Below, one piece after another: positions 34,656-42,746 of a DNA stretch of 64,000 nucleotides. Source of the DNA: Nocardia shimofusensis NBRC 100134 (GTDB lineage Bacteria > Actinomycetota > Actinomycetes > Mycobacteriales > Mycobacteriaceae). Position 1 is the stretch's first letter. The number at the start of each line of letters is the position of its first letter. A model generated the notes under the pieces. It ran no database searches. It was not told the DNA's origin and saw nothing but the letters and a program-made list of their open reading frames with translations. Both the position numbers and the translations under genes were made by a program. The DNA lies in assembly GCF_001613125.1 (NCBI RefSeq), contig NZ_BDBT01000011.1:1-64000 (forward strand), written 5' to 3'.

Positions 34656-34683
34656 GTACCACTGTTCGAAGTACCTCTGTTCG
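34656..34683 (+). repeat. Direct repeat of a 13-mer, upstream of the coiled-coil gene
   Basis: GTACCACTGTTCG (34656-34668) and GTACCTCTGTTCG (34671-34683) are repeated with a 15-bp period, 36 bp before the ATG of the next gene. The 11-mer GTACCTCTGTT occurs again at 32232-32242 upstream of the hisS-side intergenic region. Possible regulator site; nothing further can be said. Confidence 0.5.
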
Positions 34684-34718
34684 TCCACAGCGACCACTTT
34701 CAGCATCGGGGAGCAGCC

Positions 34719-35285
34719 ATGTCCGAGGAATTGGACGATATCGGCAAGGAAACAGCGGCCGTGATGAAGACGATGTTGAGCTTGGCGACACTGGTCGCGC
34801 TGCGCACCCGCGAGCGCGGCCAGAAGGAAGCCGAGGCACGCGTCAAGATCACCGAAGCGCGTATGAAGGAGGCCAAGGAGCTGCGGATGCGCGAGGAGCG
34901 CGAGTCGAAGGCCAAGGACCCTCGTAACCTGGAGCTCGCCCGGATGGTCGAGTCCAATACCTCCGTCAAGGGGCTTTCGCTGGAGAAGGAATCGGTCGGC
35001 TCGATGATGTCGGGCGCCGCCGGTGCGCTCGCGGACTCGGCGACCGGATCGTCCGGGCCGTCGCTTCCGCAATTCACCTACGACTCGGCCGAGCGGCGCA
35101 GCGCGGTGGCCGCACATCTGGAGAAGATGGGCGTCGCACCGGATCTGGCAGCGGTCCGCATGCTGATGGAAGTCGGTCAGGGTCTGCCCGCCGAGGAGGC
35201 GGTCCGCGCCAAGACCGCCGAGGCCAGGTCGACCAATCGCAGCAGGGAGCTGGAAGGGCGCGGACTGGAACGCACCCGCGGCTGA
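34719..35285 (+). CDS. Coiled-coil protein of unknown function
   Basis: 188 residues, no signal peptide or membrane helix. After MSEELDDIGKETAAVMKTM the first half is a highly charged helix (EARVKITEARMKEAKELRMR) likely to form a coiled coil. The linker SMMSGAAGALADSATGSSG leads to a compact C-terminal part, including FTYDSAERRSAVAAHLEKMG and DLAAVRMLMEVGQGLPAEEA. I do not recognise it. It lies between ppiB and the secretion-like locus, convergent with the latter, and it ends at a very strong hairpin. It might belong functionally to that locus, but orientation does not require it. Confidence 0.7.
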   Translation: MSEELDDIGKETAAVMKTMLSLATLVALRTRERGQKEAEARVKITEARMKEAKELRMREERESKAKDPRNLELARMVESNTSVKGLSLEKESVGSMMSGAAGALADSATGSSGPSLPQFTYDSAERRSAVAAHLEKMGVAPDLAAVRMLMEVGQGLPAEEAVRAKTAEARSTNRSRELEGRGLERTRG

Positions 35286-35298
35286 GCCGAGCGCGAAC

Positions 35299-35340
35299 AA
35301 CGAGCGAGACCCGCCGGATGTCCGGCGGGTCTCGCTCGTT
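35299..35340. terminator. Very strong hairpin between convergent transcripts
   Basis: A perfect 20-bp stem, arms 35299-35318 and 35321-35340, beginning AACGAGCGAGACCC, leaves only a 2-nt nominal loop (in practice the loop opens to four to six bases). It lies 13 bp past the stop of the coiled-coil gene and 42 bp before the stop of the minus-strand DUF4913 gene, so it can end transcripts from both sides. Confidence 0.88.
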
Positions 35341-35381
35341 GCGTCATCCCTTGTGTCACATAGGCATTCGTACTGACGAGA

Positions 35382-35786
35382 TCAGACCCGGAAGTCCTCC
35401 GCCGCCGGGCTGTCGAACTGGCCGCGGGCGGGCGAACGCAGCGGCAGCGGGTTGAGCATGTCCTTGTGCCCGTTGCGGACGCTGCAGTACTTGAACGGCC
35501 CGCGCGGATCGAACAGCTTGCTCATGTGCGGATCCGCGTGATCGAGCAGCCACACGCTCATGCCCGTCGCCGGGTCCAGCCGCAGGTGCTCCCAGGCGCG
35601 CCACAGCGAGTCCAGCCGAACGGCGGCCTCGGCATGGCGGAACCATTCGGGGCACCAGACGGTTTCGCTGATGTCGGTGACCTGACGGCGGTAGACCACG
35701 CTCAGATAGTTCTCGACGAATTCGACGACAGTGTTGTAGACGGTCTTCCCGGCCATGGGAGGACCGGGGGGTAGGTTATGGGTCAC
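35382..35786 (-). CDS. DUF4913-type protein, last gene of the type IV secretion-like operon
   Basis: 134 residues. The pattern VWCPEWFRHAEAAVRLDSLW, then RAWEHLRLDPATGMSVWLLDHADPHM and LFDPRGPFKYC is that of DUF4913, a small domain common on actinobacterial plasmids, integrative elements and conjugation-like loci. Its role is unknown; the Trp/His-rich core might bind metal or DNA. The GTG at 35786 follows AGAAGAGG. It comes 64 bp after the coupling ATPase gene. Confidence 0.72.
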   Translation of the reverse strand: MTHNLPPGPPMAGKTVYNTVVEFVENYLSVVYRRQVTDISETVWCPEWFRHAEAAVRLDSLWRAWEHLRLDPATGMSVWLLDHADPHMSKLFDPRGPFKYCSVRNGHKDMLNPLPLRSPARGQFDSPAAEDFRV

Positions 35787-35850
35787 CGAAGCACCTCTTC
35801 TCCGTTACTTACCGACATGTCCACCACCGACGTGGCCGCTGCGTAACCGT

Positions 35851-37776
35851 TCACCGCGGCCGAGCCTCGATCTCACCGGCGGGCGGATCCGCCGGATCCA
35901 GCTCCGCGATCGGCTCGTCGTCGGACTTGCGCAGCTCGGGCTTGTCCGGCGAGGGGGCGAGCCCGGACGGTTCCGGGCCGGATTTCTTCGTCAGCGCGGG
36001 TGAGCCGATCGCCGCGCTGATCCGGATCTTGGTCTGCGGGTCGTGCTGATCGATCGACTTCTTCACCGCGGCCGCGTATTCGCCCTCCCACCACGGCACC
36101 GTACGCACCAGCACCGCGGGCTGACCGGAGGTGAACACGATCGCTCGCCCGCGCGGCAGCGTCGTCAACGCGTTGACGCTGAGCGTCTTCGACGACGACA
36201 GCGACCGTGAATAACTCTTGCCGCCCTTGGATTCCGACACCGACTGCGAGATCGAGTCGTACTCGCCGATCGCCTCGGAACGGTCGCGCAGGAAGTTCAT
36301 GTCGTCGATGCCGCTGCCGATGACTTTGACGTTGGCCGCCGACCACAGCGCCGCCATACCGGCATCGCCCCAGCAACGCGCACCCTGCGCCCAGGACTGC
36401 AGAACCGTCATGACCACGATGCCGCGCGAGCCGAAGTGGCTGTACTGCTTGGGCAGATCCTTCCAGCGCACCACATTGGCGGCCTCGTCGAGCACCGCGA
36501 GCAACGGGATCGGCAGCCGCCCACCGCGCGAACGAGCCGCCTTGTACATGGCGACATCGACCACGGCCTCGGTCAGCGCGCTCACCAGTGGCGCGGCCGA
36601 ACCACGGCCCTCCAGCGAGAGCGAGTAGAGGGTGCCGTTCCTGTCGATGAACGTGGACTCGTCGAACTGCATGCGCGGCTTGCCGGTCTCCGGATCGGAG
36701 CCGGGCAGGATCCAGTCGTGGATGTTGGACAGCTGCAGGGAGCGCACCATCTTCTTGGCGGTGCCGAAGATGCCGCTGCGGGTGCGCGGATCGGCGTTGT
36801 ACTGCATGGCCAGACCCGAGGCCATCGCCTGATGGGCCGAGCCGCGCAGCAATTCGATCGGCTCGGTGTCCTGGGAGTTGGTCACCCATTCCCACACCTG
36901 CACGATCGGATAGTCGCCCACCGCCGCGGCCAGGAACAGCGCCGCCAACAGGTCTTCGGCCTCGGGATCGAAGAAGTCGTCCTTCTTGCCCTCGCCGCCC
37001 TCGTCGGCGTCGGCGAAATGCCCGGCCAGTCGCTGGGCGCGCATCTCCTTGCCGGGCCGGTCGGCGTTGACCCAGGCCAGCGGATTCCAGTACCAGCTCG
37101 GGCTCTCGTCGGCGACGCCCTGCGGATCGAAGACGAAGGTGGGGCTGCCCTTCTGCGCGCGTACGTCGCGGGTGGCGTCCACCACGTCACGCTTGTTGGA
37201 GGTCGCGATCACCGGGCCGATGGCGGCCAGGATGGCCGGGATCACCCGCGAGGTCGACTTGCCCTGACGCGGACCCCAGATGTCGAGGTGCAGGTCCTCG
37301 TAGGAGCCGTAGAGCATCACGCCGTCGGCCACGCTCACTCCGATCGGGACGCCGGGAGCATCGTTGTAGCCCAGCTCGATCCCCAGCTGCGCGGCCTTCT
37401 CCTTCACCCCGGCCTCGGTCAGCGCGTAGACCGCGCCGCCGCTGCCCATGTACTGCGCCTTCGCGTCCACCGGAAGCACACCGACCGACGCCCGCTTCGC
37501 CCGCTGCTTGCGGCCCCACAGGAACGCGATCGCGGTCGCGATCACCAGCAGCACGATCATCGTCGAGGCGAACGGCCAGGTGTACTTCCCGCGCGCCATG
37601 CCCGCGGTCACCTCGATCGGGTTGATCGGCAGCTCCTGCGGCGAACTCGACAACTGGTTGCCCAGATGCAATGCCACCATCAGCAGCGCGAATACCACGA
37701 ATCCGGCGTAGACGGCGATCAGGCCCAGGTCGGGGCCGGGTACCGCCGGATCCGTCACCTTTTTCGTCTTCGCCAT
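35851..37776 (-). CDS. VirD4/TcpA-type coupling ATPase
   Basis: 641 residues. Two N-terminal membrane helices (LGLIAVYAGFVVFALLMVAL and FASTMIVLLVIATAIAFLWG) precede a cytosolic P-loop domain. Walker A is WGPRQGKSTSR near residue 169 and Walker B is PLLAVLDEAANV near 427. SRGIVVMTVLQSWAQGARCW, with GSGIDDMNFL, matches the TraG/VirD4 motor domain. The C-terminal 60 residues are acidic and Pro-rich. In type IV systems this hexameric ATPase recruits substrates (DNA or protein) to the channel. Its presence is the best single evidence that the locus is a secretion or conjugation machine. Confidence 0.87.
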   Translation of the reverse strand: MAKTKKVTDPAVPGPDLGLIAVYAGFVVFALLMVALHLGNQLSSSPQELPINPIEVTAGMARGKYTWPFASTMIVLLVIATAIAFLWGRKQRAKRASVGVLPVDAKAQYMGSGGAVYALTEAGVKEKAAQLGIELGYNDAPGVPIGVSVADGVMLYGSYEDLHLDIWGPRQGKSTSRVIPAILAAIGPVIATSNKRDVVDATRDVRAQKGSPTFVFDPQGVADESPSWYWNPLAWVNADRPGKEMRAQRLAGHFADADEGGEGKKDDFFDPEAEDLLAALFLAAAVGDYPIVQVWEWVTNSQDTEPIELLRGSAHQAMASGLAMQYNADPRTRSGIFGTAKKMVRSLQLSNIHDWILPGSDPETGKPRMQFDESTFIDRNGTLYSLSLEGRGSAAPLVSALTEAVVDVAMYKAARSRGGRLPIPLLAVLDEAANVVRWKDLPKQYSHFGSRGIVVMTVLQSWAQGARCWGDAGMAALWSAANVKVIGSGIDDMNFLRDRSEAIGEYDSISQSVSESKGGKSYSRSLSSSKTLSVNALTTLPRGRAIVFTSGQPAVLVRTVPWWEGEYAAAVKKSIDQHDPQTKIRISAAIGSPALTKKSGPEPSGLAPSPDKPELRKSDDEPIAELDPADPPAGEIEARPR

Positions 37777-37821
37777 CCCTGCCTCCTCGAATCGCCCTGC
37801 GGGGTAATGCCTGTCTTGTGG

Positions 37822-38478
37822 TCAGCCGAACGCATCCAGCCGCCATCCTTCGGCGGTGTTCACCACCGTGGCGATGACGGTCGTGGCCGGCAACGCCTCC
37901 GTGCGCCCGTCCGGATAGACGACGGTCTGTTCGATGCCGATCTTGAACTGCTGGACATCGCCGCCGTTCTCGCCGGGCGGCCGCTCGCCGGAGGCGAAGG
38001 TGAACGCCTCGACCCGCGCGCCCGCCCGCGCCCATTCCGCCCAGCGCAGCGACGGATTCGGCGATTCGCCCGGCGAGCTGTCGAGCATGCGGGTCAGGCT
38101 GGGGCCCAGCCATTTCCGGGCTCGGCGCAACGCCTCGCCGTGTGCTTCGTCGGCCGGGCGCCAGGTGTAGATCTCACGCAGGGCCGTCACCGCGACACCC
38201 TCCGGGGTGACCGGATCGGGCGCGGGCGCCTGTTCCAGCAGCCGGGTCGTGGTGGGAATCCCACCCGCCGAGCCGGATTCGGAGCTCTCGCCCGAACCGC
38301 AGGCCGCGGCGAAGACCGCCGTGCTCACCACGAGCATCACCACCAGTTTCGCGCGGGATCGTCCGTGCTTCCAGGCTAGCCGCCCTACCGGGCCCGACGA
38401 CCGCCTCGACACCGCCTTTCCGCTGCCGTGTCGTTCTTTCTCGACCCCTCGTGCCATCCCGGCTCCGCGTAAGCTCAC
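37822..38478 (-). CDS. Putative lipoprotein of the secretion-like operon
   Basis: 218 residues with a long basic N-terminus, a hydrophobic segment VVMLVVSTAVFAAACGSG and a lipobox-like AAAC. The mature domain begins after a Ser/Pro-rich spacer and has an alpha+beta pattern (VAVTALREIYTWRPADEA, FKIGIEQTVVYPDGRT, VIATVVNTAEGWRLDAFG). This resembles NTF2-like/VirB8-type periplasmic folds; the family call is inference. The GTG at 38478 overlaps the stop of the hydrolase gene (GTGA); a downstream ATG at 38457 is possible and would shorten the n-region. Confidence 0.65.
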   Translation of the reverse strand: MSLRGAGMARGVEKERHGSGKAVSRRSSGPVGRLAWKHGRSRAKLVVMLVVSTAVFAAACGSGESSESGSAGGIPTTTRLLEQAPAPDPVTPEGVAVTALREIYTWRPADEAHGEALRRARKWLGPSLTRMLDSSPGESPNPSLRWAEWARAGARVEAFTFASGERPPGENGGDVQQFKIGIEQTVVYPDGRTEALPATTVIATVVNTAEGWRLDAFG

Positions 38479-40136
38479 AGGATCCTCCGCATCCGTGCGT
38501 CCCCCGGCACCGCGACCTCGCTCACGCCGCCCGCGCCGGTGTACCGGCCCGCGGGCGCGGACTGGATCATCCGGCCGTCGCCGGCGTAGATGCCCACCTG
38601 CGCGGGGCCGCGCGGGCCGAAGGAACTGAACACCAGATCACCCGGCTGTGCCTTGCGCATCGGAATCTCTTCGCCGAACTCCCATTGCTGCTCGGCGGTG
38701 CGCGGCATGATGATCTCGCCCGCCGACGCGGCGAACACCGCCGCGGCCACCAGCCCCGGCCCGTCCATCCCACCGTTGCTCGGCCCCTGCGGTCCACCGC
38801 CGCCCCACACGTATGGGGTACCCAGCCAGTCGTGAGCCGCCTCCAGGACCTGCGCGGAGCCTCCGCCCGCCTCCGGGCTGAACCGGCCCAGCGAGCCGGG
38901 AGCGCGGTACTGCGGCTCCATGGCGAGGATGTTCGCGACGTAGGGGCGGGTCTCGAAATAGTGCGCCGCATATTGATTCGGCATGCCGCCGCTGGCCAGC
39001 ACCGCGCCCTCACCGGCGTTGTAGGCCGCCAGGGTCAGCGAGGCGATATCGCCCTGCACCCGGCCCTCGCGTTGCCACTGGGTGATCTTGCCCGCGATGG
39101 CGCACATGTAGCGGCCCTGGCCGATGATCGCGTCACCGTCGTCCCAGACGCTGGCGACCCCGTTGCCGTCGGCGTCGATGACGTAGGGACGTCCGTCGTC
39201 GGGATTGGTGGAACTCGCCGTCCCCGGCAGGAACTGCGCCAGGCCCTGCGCGCCCGCCGGTGAGGTCAGGCCGCGCCGGAACCCGGACTCCTGCCTGCCC
39301 TGCGCCGCCAGCAGCGAGGGGGTGATCTGCGGGCACAACGACCCGGCCCGGCGATACCAGATCTCCAGGTCGGCGGGCACCTTGCCGGGCGCGAGCGCGC
39401 CGCCGGGACTGCCGAAACCGAGGTTGCACCGCGGGTCTGCCGAGTACCACTGCGCGCCGCCGAGATCGGGGGTCGGCGCACCGTCGAGCCAGGGCATCGG
39501 GTCGATGTGGCGGCCACCGGTGAACCGGCCGCCGGGCACGATCTCGAAATGCAGGTGCGGCCCCGTCGATTCGCCCGCCGAACCGACCGCGCCGATCTGC
39601 TGCCCCGCACGCACGGTGTCCCCGACGCGCACCAGCACCCCGTGGTCCCACATGTGCCCGTACACGGCCGAAAACGACCGACCGTTGACATCGACCGAGT
39701 CGACCACGATCCAGTTGCCGAAACCCGAGGCGGGCCCGGCCGCGACCACCCGGCCGTCGGAGACCGAGAAGATCGGCGTGCCGTCCGCTCCCGCCATGTC
39801 GATGCCCCGGTGACCGCCGTTGCGGGAGCCGAAGACGTCGGAGATCGAGAAGGTGCCGATCGCCATCGGCAGCGTGCGCCTGATGGTTCCGGCGCCCGCC
39901 GCCTGAGTCGCCGTCGCGGTCGTTGCCGCGCCGGTCGGCTCGCTTTCGGCATTCGCGGCGGGCGCGACGCTGGGGTCACCCGGCGGGATCAGTGCGGTGC
40001 GACCGGCGCCGAGCAGTGTGGTGTCCGCGCACGGGTCCTCGACCGAGGGCAGCACCACGACCACCACCAGCGCCATCAGCGCGACGATCATGCCGAGGAC
40101 GCCCCACAGCACGCCCTTCACACTCATCGCGACCAC
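38475..40136 (-). CDS. Three-domain peptidoglycan hydrolase: M23 + lytic transglycosylase + degenerate NlpC/P60
   Basis: 553 residues. An N-terminal membrane anchor (about 5-30) leads to a LytM/M23 peptidase with H109/D113 in GGHRGIDM and H194/H196 in TGPHLHFE. A lytic transglycosylase domain has the catalytic E283 in RQESGFRRG, then AGAQGLAQFLPGTAS and AYNAGEGAV. The C-terminal NlpC/P60 domain retains the fold (WLGTPYVWGGGG) but lacks its catalytic cysteine (MDGPGLV in place of DCSGLV, position 459) and histidine (AQVGIY in place of HVGIY, position 513). It is the VirB1/TcpG analogue that opens the wall for the channel. The third domain is probably only a binding module. Confidence 0.85.
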   Translation of the reverse strand: MVAMSVKGVLWGVLGMIVALMALVVVVVLPSVEDPCADTTLLGAGRTALIPPGDPSVAPAANAESEPTGAATTATATQAAGAGTIRRTLPMAIGTFSISDVFGSRNGGHRGIDMAGADGTPIFSVSDGRVVAAGPASGFGNWIVVDSVDVNGRSFSAVYGHMWDHGVLVRVGDTVRAGQQIGAVGSAGESTGPHLHFEIVPGGRFTGGRHIDPMPWLDGAPTPDLGGAQWYSADPRCNLGFGSPGGALAPGKVPADLEIWYRRAGSLCPQITPSLLAAQGRQESGFRRGLTSPAGAQGLAQFLPGTASSTNPDDGRPYVIDADGNGVASVWDDGDAIIGQGRYMCAIAGKITQWQREGRVQGDIASLTLAAYNAGEGAVLASGGMPNQYAAHYFETRPYVANILAMEPQYRAPGSLGRFSPEAGGGSAQVLEAAHDWLGTPYVWGGGGPQGPSNGGMDGPGLVAAAVFAASAGEIIMPRTAEQQWEFGEEIPMRKAQPGDLVFSSFGPRGPAQVGIYAGDGRMIQSAPAGRYTGAGGVSEVAVPGDARMRRIL

Positions 40137-40188
40137 CTCCGCCGGCCGGGGCAGGCGCCGCGGTCGCTCGTCGACTCGCGGGGAGCGG

Positions 40189-40494
40189 TCACGGGCGTCG
40201 TCGGGCTTCGTCGAGGGTCCGCGCCAGCGTCCGGTTCATCTCGGCGGCGGCGGCCAATTGCTGTTGCAGCAGAGCCACTCTGCGCCGCAACGCGATCACG
40301 TCCATGCGCTCCACGCTCGGACCCTGCGCGGCGCGCACCCAGTTGCGCACCGAATTGGGGTGCACGCCGATCTGTTCGGCGACCGTTCGGCAGGCCTCGC
40401 TCTCGCTGCGCAGGGTGCCGGTCAGGGCGACGACCTGCTCGACCGCCGCCTGACGCACCTCCGGCGACACCCTGCGATACGAACGATGCGGCAT
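40189..40494 (-). CDS. Stand-alone IS3 OrfA-like helix-turn-helix protein
   Basis: 101 residues. SPEVRQAAVEQVVAL and VAEQIGVHPNSVRNWVRAA form the HTH of IS3-type transposase OrfA. The C-terminal ALRRRVALLQQQLAAAAE forms the usual leucine zipper. No OrfB catalytic gene, inverted repeats or target duplication are visible, and the gene sits in register between the VirB4-like gene (16 bp away) and the hydrolase gene (52 bp). It may have been co-opted as a regulator of the operon. The ATG at 40494 gives the typical MPHRSYRR start; the longer frame to 40725 overlaps the VirB4 gene. Confidence 0.75.
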   Translation of the reverse strand: MPHRSYRRVSPEVRQAAVEQVVALTGTLRSESEACRTVAEQIGVHPNSVRNWVRAAQGPSVERMDVIALRRRVALLQQQLAAAAEMNRTLARTLDEARRRP

Positions 40495-40510
40495 CAACGC
40501 GCTCTCCTCC

Positions 40511-42739
40511 TCATGCCACGCTGCCGCTCGAAGGCCTGCTGCGCGTGGCGGATTCGGTGAACTCGCTGAAGCGCTGGTTGGTGTCGTGGATACCGCTGGC
40601 CCGCTCCGACTCGGTGAACTCCATCTGGAACGGAATACCGGGACGGCGATCCTCACCGATCTTGAGCAGGAACTTGCCGGTACCCGGCGGCGTCGGCCGG
40701 ACCTGGCCCGGTCGCAGCGCCTCACCGGTCAGCGCCTGCGGGGCCGACCAGCCGGTCACCATGTCGGCCTCGGTGGCAGTGAACGGCACGGTGCTGTCGA
40801 GCCGCCTGACCTCTTCGGCGGGTAGCGCACCGAAGATCTTCGCCCGCGCGCGTTCCAGGAAGCCGAGCGCCTTGGCGATCGCGGCCTCGGTACCCAGCGA
40901 CTGCAGGTCCTTGATGGTGTGGCTGATCATGATCAGCGCGGTCGCGATGCTGCGCTGCAGACGGGTCAGCTCGTCGACGCGGTCGACCATGAAATCGCCC
41001 AGGCCGAGCACCTGCCACAGCTCGTCCATCACCACCTGGAAGTAGCGCTGCGGACCGAGACCGGCATCGGCGAGCACATGCGCGGCCTCCACCGAGGCGA
41101 AACCGTCCGCCCAGCAGGCCAGCATGACCGCGGCCTTGAGCTTCTTGTCGCCGGTGGGGATGTGCGAGACGTCGATGCAGACCGCCACCGAGCCGGTGTC
41201 GATCGGCACCGAGGTCTGGCCGTTGAAGATCGCGCCGAACGGGCCCTGGGTGAGCGCGCGCAGCGATCGGCGCAAACCCTTGATGGCGACCTGGTATTCG
41301 GCCTGGTCGTCGGCGCCCGCGTCGAGCATGAGTTCCTCGCCGCCTGCAACGATCACCTCGAGCAGGTTCTCCATGATCGGCGGCTTGTCCGGGGCGTAGC
41401 CGCTGCCCGGCTGGTAGAGGATGCGCAGCGCGGTGGAGATCAGCGTCTCCTCGTAGTCGCGCACCCGCGCGCCGCGCACCAGTTCGACCAGGCCCGCGAT
41501 CAGCGTGACCTGCCTGGCCCGGATGTCCTGCAGCACCTGCAGTTGCAGCGCCGGGAATTCGTCCAGGCGCGGCACCACCGCGCCGAGCACGCCCGCGGCG
41601 AGCGGGTTGAGCTTGCCGTGGCCGTAGCCGAGGTCGATGACCTGACCGCCGACCAATTCCACCATCTTGCGGTAGTCGGGTTTGACGTCGGCCAGGATCA
41701 GCGGCGTGATGCCCTGGGCGATGCCGCCGAGCACGATGCGGCGCACCAGCGAAGACTTGCCGAAACCGTTGAGGCCGAGCACGAACAGGCTGGGCGCGGT
41801 GATGAAGCTGCCGCGCATGAACCAGTTCATCGGGTCGAAGCACACCGGCGCGCCGGTGTGCAGATGCGAGCCCAGCGGTGTGCCGATCAGCGGCGCGCCG
41901 GCGCCGACCGACCACGGCCACAAGCCCGCGACCTGGGCGGTGGTGGCCCGGTACTCGACCGGCCTGCCGACCACGTTCGCCCGGCCGCCGCCTGGGCCCG
42001 CGTAACCGCGGTCGGTGAGCGGCGCGGTGGCGCGGTCGAATCCGTCCTCGATGGTCTGTTCGGCGCGCGCGGCGTAGTTGCGGCGGCGAACGTCGTCGGT
42101 GTGGACGCGGAAGGTCGCCCAGGCCGCGCGCAGGCCGGAACCCTCGCGGCTGACCTCTTCCAGCCGGGCCCTGGTCGCCGGGTCGAGCAGCGGCGGGCCG
42201 GACTGTTTGCGCTTGTCGGCCTTCTGTTTCGCGCGGCGGGCGGCCTTGTCGGTGGGCGCGCCCATCGCGCGGTCGGCGGTGTGATCGACACGGCCACGGC
42301 CACGGCCACGGCCACGGTCGCGGTCGTGGTCGTGGTCGTGGGTACGGGTGCGATCGCGCACCGGACGATCCGGACGTCCGTTCTCGGTGCGTGGCACGCG
42401 ATCACCGCGCGGCGCCCGTTCCCGGTCGGGCCTGGCCGGGCGCGCGTCGGTCCCTCTGCCGCGCTGCGCGTCCAGCCTGCGTTCGGCCGGAATCCGGTCG
42501 TCGCGGTCGGTGGCCGGGCGCGGTCGGCGCACCGGTTCCCTGCCGCGGTCCTGACCGGAGCCGCGGGCCGGGTTCGGCGCGGGCCGCCGCGGCCGCGCGC
42601 CCTCCTCCCTGCGGCGTGGACCGAGGTCCTCGTCGTCGTACGGCCGCGCCCACTGCTCGCGCTCGTCCGGTTCCGGGCGCCGCTCGCGGTGCCCGGTCGT
42701 CGCGCGCTCCCTCACGGGTGGCTCGTGTTCGCGTGCCAT
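40511..42739 (-). CDS. VirB4/TraC-type ATPase with long basic N-terminal extension
   Basis: 742 residues. The first 180-200 residues are Arg/Asp/Glu/Pro-rich and disordered, including an Asp/His/Gly-Arg repeat. A core starting near residue 190 (SGPPLLDPATRARLEE) is followed by Walker A LGLNGFGKSSLVRRIV near 320, PLILADVKPDYRKMVELVGG, and Walker B QVVMDELWQVLG near 571, with a TALIMISHTIKDLQSL segment. This is the VirB4/HerA-FtsK-like ATPase that powers pilus assembly or substrate transport. The usual N-terminal VirB4 domain is not here; it may be encoded by the upstream gene. The coding DNA contains a hexamer repeat. Confidence 0.85.
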   Translation of the reverse strand: MAREHEPPVRERATTGHRERRPEPDEREQWARPYDDEDLGPRRREEGARPRRPAPNPARGSGQDRGREPVRRPRPATDRDDRIPAERRLDAQRGRGTDARPARPDRERAPRGDRVPRTENGRPDRPVRDRTRTHDHDHDRDRGRGRGRGRVDHTADRAMGAPTDKAARRAKQKADKRKQSGPPLLDPATRARLEEVSREGSGLRAAWATFRVHTDDVRRRNYAARAEQTIEDGFDRATAPLTDRGYAGPGGGRANVVGRPVEYRATTAQVAGLWPWSVGAGAPLIGTPLGSHLHTGAPVCFDPMNWFMRGSFITAPSLFVLGLNGFGKSSLVRRIVLGGIAQGITPLILADVKPDYRKMVELVGGQVIDLGYGHGKLNPLAAGVLGAVVPRLDEFPALQLQVLQDIRARQVTLIAGLVELVRGARVRDYEETLISTALRILYQPGSGYAPDKPPIMENLLEVIVAGGEELMLDAGADDQAEYQVAIKGLRRSLRALTQGPFGAIFNGQTSVPIDTGSVAVCIDVSHIPTGDKKLKAAVMLACWADGFASVEAAHVLADAGLGPQRYFQVVMDELWQVLGLGDFMVDRVDELTRLQRSIATALIMISHTIKDLQSLGTEAAIAKALGFLERARAKIFGALPAEEVRRLDSTVPFTATEADMVTGWSAPQALTGEALRPGQVRPTPPGTGKFLLKIGEDRRPGIPFQMEFTESERASGIHDTNQRFSEFTESATRSRPSSGSVA
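42291..42338 (-). repeat. Eight hexamer units inside the VirB4-like gene
   Basis: On the plus strand CGGCCA is repeated four times, then CGGTCG twice and TGGTCG twice. In the minus-strand gene they encode alternating DHDHDRDR and GRGRGRGR dipeptides. Since the unit is 6 bp, changes in copy number keep the frame and alter only the length of the disordered N-terminus. Confidence 0.85.
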
Positions 42740-42746
42740 GGTCAGC

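Noticed and set aside
40189..40494. Active insertion sequence at the OrfA-like gene
   Set aside because: No OrfB, no terminal inverted repeats and no target duplication could be found around it.
42291..42338. CRISPR-like array
   Set aside because: Units are 6 bp without spacers and lie inside a coding frame.
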